A stretch of 41,394 bases of DNA from Fragilaria crotonensis (GCA_022925895.1 JAKSYS010000569.1:1-41394); one strand, 5' to 3'. Positions 19,510 through 30,900 are shown, counted from the first letter of the stretch. The notes: generated from the sequence alone by a model not told the origin. Program-made: numbers and translations.

Positions 19510-22130
19510 GAGACTGGTTTCATGGTTTGCCATTTTCCTGGAATCGATCGATGGTTGGCCATGACCTACCAAACACTTTCGTCAATACGGAGACTGCAGA
19601 GTTCGTGATTTTCTTGTTTCGTAAAACTCACTCACACCTGCGTCTAACCATGTATACTTTAGATGCAGCTGTTTAGGGACAACGAAGGCACATTGCCACC
19701 AGACAAAGAATTATAAATTTACACACGTATTGGGTAGCATTATTATTCCATGAGAGAAAATAGTCTGCTTCGCTCTTGCATCGTTTCACAAACGCTACTC
19801 CTACAATCCAACCACCACGTCTTTCAGTCTTGACTTCGAGTCATGCTTCAAGTGCATGTATGGTACACAACCAGCGTCGTCCTTTTAAAACCGCGTAATG
19901 TTGCCATCATAAAGGAGATAATAATCTCCTCGATCGAAATTATCCTGCCAGTTTGGATCGTACTGTGCCAACTCATCACCGTAGTCACAATCGGTCGTAT
20001 TGTTGGGATCGCAACATGTACAACAGGAACAGATGATGGTGGTATTGACGGCTCCACAATCGGAACGAACGAAGTCCCGATCAAGATTAACCAATTCCTC
20101 ACACAACAAAGATAAATTTCCAGTCAATCTTGGATTCCCATCCAAAAGCAGCGCCTCTTTACAGGAAGGAAATGAACAAGATGAGTATAGTTAAAAGCCA
20201 GACAATTTCCCACACAAAGATGTCAAAACTTACGAAGGGAGGACACGAATCCCAATTCCGTCGGAACGTTTCCTTCCAACTGGTTGCGGTTCAAGAAGAG
20301 GAACTCCAAGCTAACCATGTTCCCGATTTCCGATGGAATTTTACCGGTGAACTCGTTGAAGTCCAGATCTAGCAACACAAGTCTGTCAAGATCTTTCAAC
20401 CATGTTGGAAGCAGCTAACAACAAGGGAAGAAGAAGACGATCAAAATAAGCAGACAAATTCAGATAGTGAGGAGAGATGTGACTTGGCGTGGTCGCCAAG
20501 GTTGGGTTTGTCTGAGTTTACTTACCCCAGTTCGTCCCGAGCGCTTTAGACTCAAATCCACAAGGTTTGTAAGACCTTGGTATTCCTCTGGAATAGACCC
20601 CGCAGTAAAGTTCGTACCCGCCATGAATAGATAAGTCAGCTTTGATAGTTCACCAATCTCCGAAGGCATGCCCCCGGTGAATCCAGTTGAAGTCAAGTCT
20701 AGATGATCCAACTCGGTCAAATTTCCAATAGTCTTGGTGGGGAATGAACCAGTGATGGGATTGTCGTAGAAAGCCAAAAATGAGAGGCTACCATTGGCAG
20801 GAATGGAATCGGGAAACTCGGTGAGCTGGTTGTCATGGATATCAAGGATTGTGAGCGAAGGCAATCCCATGAGATGCACAGGCACCGTTCCCTCAAGCAG
20901 ATTGCCGGAAGCATCCAAGATCTGAAGGTTGGAAAGATCCTGAAGGAATGTGTCGTCCACGGTACCTGTGAATCCATTGCTATCAATGTACAGCCCGGTT
21001 AACTTGGTAAGTCCTTCCAGCACGCTCAAATCACCTGTCATGGTATTGTCGTCGACGGCAAAAACACGAAGATCGGTAAGGGAGGCAAGGGAATCCGGCA
21101 AGGACCCGCCGATATCATTCGCCGAGAGGCTTAAAAACGTCATGGAAGTCCACTGATCAATCCAGCTAGGGAGGGATCCGGATATTGACGAGCCCGAGAA
21201 TTCAATAGAATTCAACTTCTTCAGGTTCTGCAGGGTATCCGGCAAGGACTCGACGAGAAAAATTTCTCGATAAAAGATGAAGCTTTCGAGTTCGGCGAGA
21301 AGACCCAATTCGGAAGGAAGGCTACCAGCCAGGCCAATTCCAACTTGACACTCCTGGTGAGTCGAAATGTCGGTTCATAAAGTAATCAAATGTCACAGAA
21401 GTGGGCACTTACAAAACTGAATCTTCTTGATCCGTTGACTGGTTTCATCGCAGGATGCTCCTTGCTCGTAGAAGTCATTTGTCCTTGTCCGCAAAATAAC
21501 GTTCCAGAGACAGCATGTATTCGCCGCTTCCAAAAAGTTGCTCTGATCTAACCATTGCTCGCCACGGAGAGAGTAGTAGAAGACGACCAGAACATAACGT
21601 TCCATCCAAGCGATCGATTCGTCCGACGTCGATTCGGTTGGTACATCGAGTCCCATGGACTCTACCATGAATTCAACAGCTCGGCTCTGTGGGCTGTCCA
21701 ATTCGGCCAAGGATTCTGCGGAAGAGTATCCTTGTTGCACAACCCACGCCTCGACTGCCGCTCTACGATTGGCCATGACGGCAGGGCTCATTGTGGGAGA
21801 ACGTGTCGCCGATGCTGTCGTTCGGGTTGCCCGTACTTGCACTACTATTGTTTCTGGACAGCACGACCGCGAGAGAAATGATTGTTACCAACATGACAAC
21901 GACCATGATGATGAATGCAGGGATTAGCCAACGTCGTGCTCGGGAGGAGACGGAGGCGATTCGGTCACCAACTGACGAGCACTTCCTTCGACAGGGAGGT
22001 CGCCTTCAGGAGAGATGCTCACACTCCTACCACTGGTAGGAGATCCAGCCTCATATTCTTCAGGGTTGCCCATCGTTGCAATATTAGAGTTACACCAGGT
22101 CGAAACCTTGAGTAATGTGATCGGGCGAAG
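19510..22130 (-). repeat. Left unit of a tandem duplication containing an LRR gene
   Basis: The gene, about 340 bases beyond its stop (for example the CTACTCCTACAAT region near 19794 against CTAATCCTACATT near 23570) and a short promoter segment (TTGAGTAATGTGATCG near 22110 and 25864) align with 23313-25890. The copies are diverged, so the duplication is not recent. Confidence 0.75.
19885..22073 (-). CDS. Single-pass membrane leucine-rich-repeat protein, copy 1, four exons
   Basis: Exons on the minus strand: 22073-21413, 21343-20526, 20414-20234 and 20156-19885. The introns (21412-21344, 20525-20415, 20233-20157; 69, 111 and 77 bases) are all GT-AG with GTAAGT donors, and the phases join correctly. 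Product: short cytosolic N-terminus ending in SPPSPP, one membrane span, an ectodomain cap (SDESIAWMERYVLVVFYYSL, then GEQWL), plant-type LRRs (LxGTVP, LTGGMPSEIG) and a Cys-rich C-terminus (CSCCTCCDPNNTTDC). The exon structure matches copy 2 exactly. The membrane-span codons (about 21876-21942) are out of frame with the start: one C is missing in CCTCCC near 21942 and the frame returns by about 21815. As written the frame therefore stops at 21924-21926. Such LRR proteins are abundant in diatoms; ligands are unknown. Confidence 0.8.
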
Positions 22131-23091
22131 TATCCGTCCTGTAACTTTTCATACGAAGACCTGAGAATCAATCGAATCCTGATGATTCCTGCTGCAGAGG
22201 ACGAAAGAACACGACTTGTGGTAATCGAATGAATCCTTGCCAGCTCAACGTCACCTCGTATGCTGCCCCTCTATAGATGCACGGTGCATATTCCAAATGA
22301 GTGACTATGTGTGTGACGTGTGTCTGGTACTATACGAATAACTAATGTCGTCGACCACATATTTATAATTAAGAAGGATCATTTCACTTAAAAAAAAATT
22401 GGCGTAACAACACCAAGGGAGGTCCGGTAAAATGACGTTTCTTCTCGTAGCTTCTACATGCAATTAATACCAAGCAGAGGTGCGTGGCCGCACCTTCCAG
22501 AACACTTATGTACTTGTACTGCATCAATCGGCAGGAGATCCGCTGCATGCATCGGGGTAAACGCGTATTTTTCGGGTCGTGTGCATGTATCACTACTCAC
22601 TACTATATGCTATATATGTACAGTATGTCATATCCATACACACAGCAGCTATGGTCCTCGATCATTTTATTCTTGGATCCTTTGTAATGTACTACTATGA
22701 TATACAGTACGGAGTACGTCGTACAACGAGCACTGCTACAGTATGAATCGAAAGGTACTGTACAGTATGCTCGTATTCTCAACCCGCATATTTTGCATGA
22801 GCCGAGTACCTCCTACTCCAGTACAGTACACACTGGAACATGTACAGTAGTTGAAACTCGTACAGCAGTACTCCGAGTACAGTTGGGTTGGAAGCATAAC
22901 GGCTGCTTTCGTTGTACTGTACCAGGTAACAAGCAACATGCAAACATGCAGCATAAGAAACACCTGCATTCCGCTATACGGAGTATGTCATACGCGCATT
23001 CCACGAGTACTCCAGTATCCATATCTACTTTGTAATGTCTACAGTCAGTCGTACCGTACTTGCGTATCGAGTATGCTGGCCAGCCCTTGGC
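22074..23091. other. Intergenic region, strongly GTAC-rich
   Basis: The first 60 bases or so match the region upstream of the second LRR gene and probably hold promoter or 5' UTR sequence. From about 22690 to 23060 there are roughly 16 GTAC tetranucleotides, often in AGTACT, TGTACA or CAGTAC contexts. No gene is seen. Confidence 0.5.
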
Positions 23092-23312
23092 CTTCGCACC
23101 GATGATGTTGTGCTTTCTGCCTCCATGAACTCGAAATTGACAGAAATGATGCCATCGCAGCACCAGGTAATCATAACATGCATCACAGTTGCAGCTTCTC
23201 TTGTTCAGGGACACTCATTGGTTGGATCACACCATGTTGTCATCATTGCACAAGGAGGTGTCGCAATCTTGCCGAATTGGATTCCAGAGACGTGAAGAAT
23301 GACATAGGATGC
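23092..23312 (+). pseudogene. Duplicated 5' fragment of the 2OG-Fe(II) oxygenase gene
   Basis: About 220 bases align closely with 36335-36560, covering the last part of the 5' leader, the ATG (23146), the signal peptide (HQVIITCITVAASLVQGHSL) and the first mature residues (IIAQGGVAILPNWIPET). A single base missing in the GACGTTGACG segment creates an in-frame TGA at 23293. The similarity ends at about 23312, where the duplicated LRR flank begins. The fragment lacks the whole catalytic domain. A 49-residue secreted peptide could in principle be made, but nothing indicates that it is. Confidence 0.85.
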
Positions 23313-25890
23313 GGTTCATGGTTTGCCAGTCCCTTGAATCGATTGCAGTTGGCTACGAGCAACCATCCCATCTCCCTATTTGTGACACTGCAGAACTCTT
23401 GATTTCCTTGCTTCGTTCCCAGCACAATTGTATCTTCCCACGTGCAGATGTATTGTGTATCGGGATGATGAAGGCTCAGGACCACCAGAAAAGAATGATG
23501 CATTTGCTCCGACGTATTACTTTTCCTGAGAGAATGTGGACTGCCTCGCTGCTGCATCTTTCTCAAGTGCTAATCCTACATTTTTATGCGTTGACGTCAG
23601 TCGAGCATCCAATCCATAAAGTACACAACATCATTTGGTTTGCGAACTTAGAGGCGCGTAATGTTCAAGTTGTTAAAGGAATAAACATCGCGATCGAAAT
23701 CATTTCCCCAGTTGGGATCGAACTGTGCCGATTCATTACCGTACTTACAATCGGTCGCATTGTTGGGATCACAACACAGGCAACAGGTGCAGCTGATGGT
23801 GGCATTGGTAGCATTATTGACAGCTCCACAATCAGAACGAACAAAGTATGTCGTACGAGTCTCCAATTCCTCACAAAGTAACGCTAAATTTCCAGACAAA
23901 TTCGGGTTCCCATCCAAAAGAAGTGCCCCTTTCAATCAATAAATGACGAAACGAAATGATGTCGTGTGAGACAATTGTGGTGCAACTGAAAGTGTGGCCC
24001 CACGGCACACACGCATATGTCAAGACTTACGAAGGGTGGACGCAAATCCCAGTTCTGTCGGAACATTTCCTTTGAACTGGTTGTGGTTCAAGAAAAGGAA
24101 TACCAAGTTCACCATGTTCCCGATAATGGTTGGAATTGTACCGTTGAGCTGGTTGCCATCCAAATCAAGAAGCACTATTCTGTCAAGATCTTTCAACCAT
24201 GTTGGTAGAAGCTACGAAAGTAGAGGCATGGAAAACAAGCAGGATAACTCAGAAAAAGGTGGATGTGACATGCAGTGGAAAGTATAAGTTCACGTACCCC
24301 AGTTCGTGCCGAGCTCTTGAGACTCAAATCCACGAGGCTGGTAAGACTTTGGTACTCGTCTGGAATAGAGCCCGCGGTAAAGTTCACACCGGCCATGAAA
24401 AGATACGTCAGATCTGTTAATTCACCAATCTCCGAAGGCATTCCGCCGGTAAATCGAGTCGATGATAAGTCAAGATGACTCAACTTGGGCAAATTTCGGA
24501 TGGTTTCGGTGGGAATGAACCAGTGATGGGATTGTTGTAGAAAGCCAGGAGTGAGAGGCCGCTATTGGTAGGAATGGAATCGAAACTCGGTGAGCAGATT
24601 GTTATTGATGTCAAGGATTTCCAACAAAGGCAACCCCATGAGATGCACTGGCACTGCTCCTTCGAGGAGGTTGCCAGAAACATCCAATATTTGAAGGTCG
24701 GAAAGATTCTGAAGAAAGGTACTGTCCACGGTACCAGTGAATCCATTGCGATCGATGTATACATCGCTTAAATTGGTTAGTCCTTCCAACACGCTCAAAT
24801 CCCCGGTCATGGAGTTGTCGTCGACGGCGAGAAGAACAAGATTTGTAAGGGAGGCTAGGGAGTCTGGCAGGGATCCGCTGATTTCATTCGATGAGAGGCT
24901 TAAAGAAGTCATCGAAGTCCACTGACCAATCCAGCTAGGAATGCTACCGGATATTGTCGAGCCTGAACAATCAATGTAAGTCAACTGCTTCAGATTCTGT
25001 AGGGTGCTGGGAAAGAACCCGTCAAGGTACTCTTCGTTCAAAAGCATGAGGGTTTCGAGTTCAGCGAGAAGACCCAATTCGGAAGGAAGGCTACCAGCCA
25101 GGCCAATTCCAACTGTATGTTCTTGGTTAGCCGAATTCTCGATCCACATAGTACTGACACAATCGACAGAAGTGGGCACTTACAAAACTGAAAATACTTG
25201 ATCCGCTGACTGGTGTGATCGCATGATGCGCCTTGATCGTAGTAAACTCCCGATAGCTTCACCGCAACGTTCCAGATGCAGCATGAATTATCCGCGTCCA
25301 AAAAGTTGCTCTGAGCTAACCATTGCTCGCCATTAAGGGCATAGTAAAAGACCGCAAGAGCGTAACGCTCCATCCAAGCGATCGATTCATCCGACGTAGT
25401 CTCGGTTGGAACATCAAGTCCCATGGACTCCGCCAAGAACTCTACAGCTCGGCTCTGTGGGCTGTCCAATTCGGCCAAGGATTCTGCGGAAGAGTATCCC
25501 TGTTGCACAATCCACGTCTCGATAGCCGCTTTACGATTGGACATGACGATGGGGCTCATGGTCGGAGTAGCCTTGTCGATGCCGGTCGGGTCATCAGAAT
25601 TATTGTTTCTGAACAGCTCGACCGCGAGAGCAATAATTGTTACGAACATGACAACGACCATGATGACCAATGCAGGGACTAACCAACGTCGTCCTCGGGG
25701 AGGAGACGGAGGAGATTCGGTCACCAACTGACGAGCACTTCCTTCGACAGGGAGGTCGCCCTCGATGCTCACACTCCCAGCATTAGTAAGAGATCCAGCC
25801 TCCAATTCTTTAGGGTTGACCATCGTTCCAACGTTATTAGAATTCCACCAGATAGAAATGTTGAGTAATGTGATCGTGCGAATGAAACTC
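23313..25890 (-). repeat. Right unit of the tandem LRR duplication
   Basis: Counterpart of 19510-22130, in the same orientation. Intron positions, 3' flank and a promoter-proximal block are conserved. Its 3' flank abuts the oxygenase fragment at about 23312. Confidence 0.75.
23648..25823 (-). CDS. Single-pass membrane leucine-rich-repeat protein, copy 2, four exons
   Basis: Exons on the minus strand: 25823-25184, 25112-24298, 24211-24031 and 23928-23648. Introns are 71, 86 and 102 bases, GT-AG, and the second has donor GTACGT. The N-terminal region is intact: cytosolic segment with SPPSPPRGRRW, membrane span (ALVIMVVVMFVTIIALAVEL), ectodomain cap (SDESIAWMERYALAVFYYAL), LRRs and the Cys-rich end (CTCCLCCDPNNATDC). 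Start M at 25823; longer upstream frames are not conserved. In exon 2 two small deletions relative to copy 1 (CC lost near 24590, C lost near 24510) shift about 27 codons of one LRR out of frame and then restore it, a net loss of one codon. A type II topology with an extracellular LRR domain is inferred. Confidence 0.82.
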
Positions 25891-26423
25891 GCACTGATAC
25901 AATCATGTGTATCGCAAGCAAGTACAGTATCAATCGACCATGCCTTCACTAAGTCGTATACCTGCTACGAGTACTGTAATACGCATGTAGGGAGCCAGTG
26001 TATGTCCACTAATCGAGCCGGCCATCACCTGCATTACTGTACGGTAGTACTGTCTTCTACTGAGTACTGGTACGGTGTTGGGTACTTCTCTCTGCAGAGG
26101 AGCATCCTGAGATTCGTATGTAAAGTCGACGTGAAATTCAATTTCTAGAGTATATTTCAGGGAGTCGATTTTTTTCGAAAGCTCGATCGGCTCGATTAGG
26201 GGACATACACGGGCTCCCTAATTCATGAAACAAATAAAGCAACCATGTAGTGCATAGCATATTCCCCAAGTAGAAAAAACTCCGTGCTGTCGCCGTCTTA
26301 AAACGGAGGACTCGCGGTATTCTGAAGGTAGAGTATCAAGTAACACTAAAAAGTGTTAAAAAGCTCAAGTACAATCAACAACAGCTGAACTAACATTAAG
26401 ATTGGGATTGAGGAGTCTCTTAA
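25891..26423. other. Intergenic region left of element 2
   Basis: GTAC-rich from about 25920 to 26075 (CGAGTACTGTAATACG, CTGTACGGTAGTACTGTC). A short repeated word, AAAGTGTTAAAAAG, lies near 26350. No coding signal until the coiled-coil fragment that begins after the TAA at 26421-26423. Confidence 0.45.
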
Positions 26424-26513
26424 GCCCAAAAGGGGGCATCCGCCATTTTGCATGAAAACCAGCACAAAGAAGAGACGATCCGAGCAGCTGCAGCACAGGC
26501 ACAGCGTCGCAAG
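26424..26513 (+). pseudogene. Left fragment of a coiled-coil gene interrupted by element 2
   Basis: The frame HKEETIRAAAAQAQRRK ends exactly at the target-site duplication GCAAG (26509-26513). After removal of the element it continues without a frame change into DEEVCTAKAEARR on the far side (from 32322). The composition (Ala, Glu, Lys, Arg, Gln) matches the repeated coiled-coil frame there. No ATG is present in this frame after the stop at 26421, so the start lies in an upstream exon or is lost. Confidence 0.6.
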
Positions 26514-26624
26514 TGTCAGGATAGTGTCGTCTGTCCTGCTGTCCTAATTGCCACGTAGACCCACAAAGTGAATGAACATGTAGACTAGGACTTATCCTAG
26601 CCTCATATCTACTTGTGCATGACG
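26514..26624 (+). repeat. 5' LTR of element 2
   Basis: The shared core is 26515-26623 (GTCAGGATAG... to ...GTGCATGAC). It is much shorter than the 471-bp LTR of element 1. Confidence 0.85.
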
Positions 26625-26663
26625 ATTAACAGTTTTGTTTGCTTTAGTCTCTTTGCGTTTACC

Positions 26664-27906
26664 ATGTCTGAACCATCTACTCCGTCCCCTGCTCCAACGC
26701 TCGCTTGCGTCACCCCTGGTGACAACTTGATCGAAACACCAGTTCGTATGGCTCGTTTTACGCCTGAAACAACGTTCTTTGGTCACGGCCCAGTCTCCTA
26801 CACGTCGCGCCGTTCAGGTCTTCGATAAGAAAGCAGTTCCTACTCTTGACAAGTTTAACGGTCATGACGAGGACTACTTCACGTGGAAGGAAGCTACGGT
26901 CAACGTTCTTGGCACTGCCGGATTTGGTCGCTTCCTAACGGATCCGGCCATGTCCGCGCAGCATCCCGAAGTAGCCGAAAGCGTTTTTTACGCTCTTCGC
27001 GGAGCCGTCCATGGTGGACAGGCTCAATCCATTGCTCAGGGCATGTTGGATGAGAAGCATATGGATCCTTCGGTCCTCTGGACGGCTTTAGAGTCCTACT
27101 ACGATACGGCACTGAACCGTGCTAACGTAGTGCTGTTCGATATCCGCCGACTGTTGAACATCCGCCTCGATCCGGACAACACGGCGACGAAGTTTATCTC
27201 TGACTTTCGAAACTGTCTCCAGAGACTTAGAAAGAACAACGCACGGTTGTCGGATGACTCAGATACGCTCCGTGCTTTGCTGCTCGTCGCGATCCAGGAC
27301 GATGATTTCGAAATGGTTCGCGACAGCATCGTGCATAAGCCCGATAATAGTGTCAACTCGATTCTCACCGAAATCCGTGAGAGAGAGACTTCATTGATGA
27401 TGAAGGATCAGGCCTCCAACATGAATGGCGACGGTGTGGGTAACGCTCGTTACTCACGTCGTACAAGCCACGTCTCTACGGGAACTCACAGTACTCGCTC
27501 AGGCGGTTCTGCCAACCACATCTCAAGCAACAACAGGAAGTGGGTGATTCCCAAATTCCCCGATACATGGAAACATGCCTTCGGTGGATCTCTTTTTAAA
27601 CTCTTGAACGAGTGGCGAATCGACGCTCTCAAGGGTAGAACGCAGATGCAACTCAACGATAATTTTGCAACTATTGTTGAGCCTGCGCCGCGTGTCCCTC
27701 CACCTGGAGGGGGCAAGACGAAAGCAAAGTCTCGCCGAGCTGCAACGACAGGGTCTTCCACGTCGACTTCCGCCGACTCATCGACTACTCCCTCGGGTGA
27801 TAATACCGCTGGTACCGATCACGTCGACGGACAGAGTGATGATACGCCGAGGAAACGTATTCGCCTCCAAAAGAGCCGTCGGATTGTTACTGAACGTAAC
27901 GCCTGA
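26664..27906 (+). CDS. gag: Gag of element 2, no zinc knuckle, ends at a UGA in frame with Pol
   Basis: ATG 26664 opens MSEPSTPSPAPTLACVTPGD. The frame stops at 26826-26828, but the family-like sequence (VPTLDKFNGHDEDYFTWKEA) is one frame over, from about 26780-26815, so a +1 change is needed. Without it the first ATG in the long frame would delete that block. The remainder has a capsid-like helical region (LWTALESYYDTALNRANVVL, then KFISDFRNCLQRL), a WVIPKFPDTWKHAFGGSLFK block and a basic Ser/Thr-rich tail with KTKAKSRR and PRKRIRLQKSRR. No CCHC motif is seen; the basic tail may bind nucleic acid instead. The stop is TGA 27904-27906, followed by CTG and then an open Pol frame in the same phase. 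Confidence 0.8.
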
Positions 27907-27909
27907 CTG
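27904..27909 (+). promoter_or_regulatory. Probable stop-codon readthrough site between Gag and Pol
   Basis: UGA followed by CUG separates Gag and Pol in one reading frame. UGA with a following C, especially UGA-CU, is known as a leaky context. The Pol frame has no ATG before its protease active site, so a Gag-Pol fusion made by readthrough is the simplest way to make protease. Confidence 0.65.
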
Positions 27910-30900
27910 GTTGCAGAGGAGTCTGCGATACGGACACTTCGCCGTGTGACTAGAGTAAATGACTACCTGTCGGAAGCGGACTCCTCGCAACAAATTCTCG
28001 TTTCTGACACCGGAAACGATCAAACTCTCTTAACATCAACATGGCGTGTCTTGAAGCGCACTGGACGCGAGGTTATGATGACCGGGGCTTTTGCTGGTCG
28101 GAACGTCGGCGAAGTCTTTCCGGTTGTTTCGGCTGTAGCGAAAATTGTGTGCGAGGACGGTAGCGCTTTTGCCGCGTATGCGCACGAGGCGTTACTGGAC
28201 TTAAATCCGGCACAGACTGAATCCCTATTATCCGTGCATCAGTCGCTACGTAATACCAGGAACGGAATCGACGATCGTGCTCGATGCGAGCGGGACGTTC
28301 ATGGTAGGCCTGGTATGCAACTGGCACGATTTGGGGAATGCAGACTACCGTTTTTCTTTGACGGCACTAAATGTTTCTACGCTGTTTATCCTTTGTCGAT
28401 TGCAGAGGAGTCGCGATTGCCAAAGGTGGTACTAACCGATGGAGAGGTACCGTACGAACCAATGGCTCGACTACATTCGCGACGACGGCCTGTTCACGAT
28501 GCTGATTTGGATTTATGGAAACGTTGCCTCGGGTTCACGCCTGATCATGTGGTATCGAAAACTCTCTCGGCCACATCCCAACTCGTTCCGACGGTTGAGG
28601 CGGAAACTCGTGAGATGATGCGCGACCATTTCCAAACCAGACTACCAGAACTGAAAGTCCGACGTATTAACGATACTTGTTACGTCGACACTTTTTTCTC
28701 GTCCATTACGTCGGTACGGGGATTCTCGTGTTGGAATCTATATTGTTTCCAACGCACTGGTCTTGATGTCGCTTACTTGATGCGTCGGCGCGCTCAAGGA
28801 CCGACAACACTGCCTAAGATGGTCGCTGACTGCGGTGCACCCGCAGTGATTAAATCCGACAATGCTCCCGAATTCAAAGGTAAACGTTGGGTCGATTACC
28901 TCACGTCCATGTCAATTCGCTCGGAGTATACGGAAGCCCATCATCCCAACGAGAATCTCGCGGAACGACGAGGTGGTGCTTTGAAAGCTGCTGTTGTTCA
29001 CCTGATGAGCATCACAGGATGTCCCTTGCAATTTTGGTGCTTCGCGCTGGAGTATGTGTGCCTGTTACGGTCCGTCTTAGCGCGTCGCAGCCTTAATTGG
29101 TCTACACCCCATGAGACACACTGGGGTGACCGTCCGGACATCAGCGTATTCCGCTTCACTTTCTGGGAGCCTATTTGGTACTACCAGCCTCGCCAATCCT
29201 TTCCCCAATCGAAGATGTTGAAGGGGCGATTTTTAGGTATCGCACAAAACATTGGCGACGCATTTTGTTTCCTTATTTTAACCCAACCTGAAAGTGATGA
29301 AACGAATGTGTCACCGCAGGTTATCGCTCGTTCTGTTATTCGACGACGCTTCCTGCGGGATCCCGAGCACGTGCTCGTTGGCGCCGACCAAAACCAGGAT
29401 TCCAACTCGATAACCTTCTATTGTCGAGACGGTATCTCGCCACTTCATGATCCGAGCGTGCACGATGATGTCACCTCGGAAGACGTGGAACTACCGGAGG
29501 ATGTCTGTTCCCCGAGCGATTTGGACAGATTTACACCTTCGGCGTTCGCAACAAGTGAAGTTGGCAACGACCTCGGAACTGACCTTGATGACGGTATCTT
29601 CGAAGTGTATGGTCCACCTGCTAAGCGACCACGCTCCGTCCCTGGTTCTGATTCCCAGGTTCTCTCCTCGATGATCGGACAGGAGCACTCACCTCAGTCA
29701 CCGTCCGTCAATCGAGAGGAGCAAACTTCCCTTAACAATACACCGACTTCAAATTCTGCCTTCTTTGATCCACACATTGCCCCCGTATCTGTTCAAGGAA
29801 CTCCTCTCCTGTCGTCAACGGTGGATCCCCCACAATTGGGGGTGCCAATCATGCCTGCCGTGACTGCCCTCACGGATCCTGCGGACGACGGTTTGCAGGA
29901 TGTCCCTTTTCAGGGACCGACGTGTGGCACACCACCAATTCCCGTCACACAGGACGAAGACTTGGATCCACAAGTTTTCGATCACCTTAATCGCCAGTTG
30001 GAACGAGTTGCTGAGGACTCGTCCGACGACGACATCTTTGACAGCATCACTGGTCACTCGTGGAAAGATGGCATGTTGATGTTCGATGTTCGATGGAAGA
30101 CAGATGAGACATCATCTTTGCCGTTTGCACTCGTGCAGCGGGATTATCCAAGCGAGGCGGCAATCTATGTGCTTGCGAAGAAACTTGGAAGCGAGGGAGG
30201 ACGGTACACTGGCGGACGTTATACACGTTGGGCACGACAGTATCAGCGTCTTCACTCTCGTATCGTTCGACGTTTGATTCGGATGTCGTCTGTTCTTGCA
30301 GACGATCCGAATATAGCCGCGACGACTCTTCATATTAATTCTACCCTGCCCGACGGCACCAGACTCATACGTCGTGTCGTTCGCGCAATTCCTAAAACCG
30401 GTGGTGGACGTAAGAAGCGGACGAAGCCGGGTCGCATCAGCCGTCCTGTTGAAGTTAAATACGGCGTTACTATTCCGCGAAGTGTGAAACACGCGTTGGA
30501 ACTTGATAATGAGGCCGGTAATACTTTCTGGGCCGATGCGATCCGCAAGGAGGTCGATTCCTTGTTAGCTCTTGACTGTTTCGCATTCCATGCTCCGGAT
30601 TACAAACCCAGTTCGGAATATCAGTGGACAAAGCTGTCCATGATTTTTGAAGTTAAGCAAGATGGCCGGCGAAAAGCTCGTTTAGTCGCCGGCGGCCACT
30701 TGGTTGACCCGAAGGGTATAAACTCGAGGTCCACCGTCGTCAAGGGTATTAGTGTACGATTACTCGATTTAATTGCACATCGAGATAACTTACCTATTCT
30801 TTGCGGCGATATCGGCAATGCTTTTATTACAGCCGATTGTATGGAGAAGATATTTTCCCGTGCTGGACCCGAATTTGGTGACCGCGAGGGAGCAGTCATG

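Noticed and set aside
19177-19608. ATG-started 143-codon frame as a gene
   Set aside because: Its 3' part lies in sequence shared with the non-coding flank of the second LRR gene, where no such frame is kept, and it has no domain.
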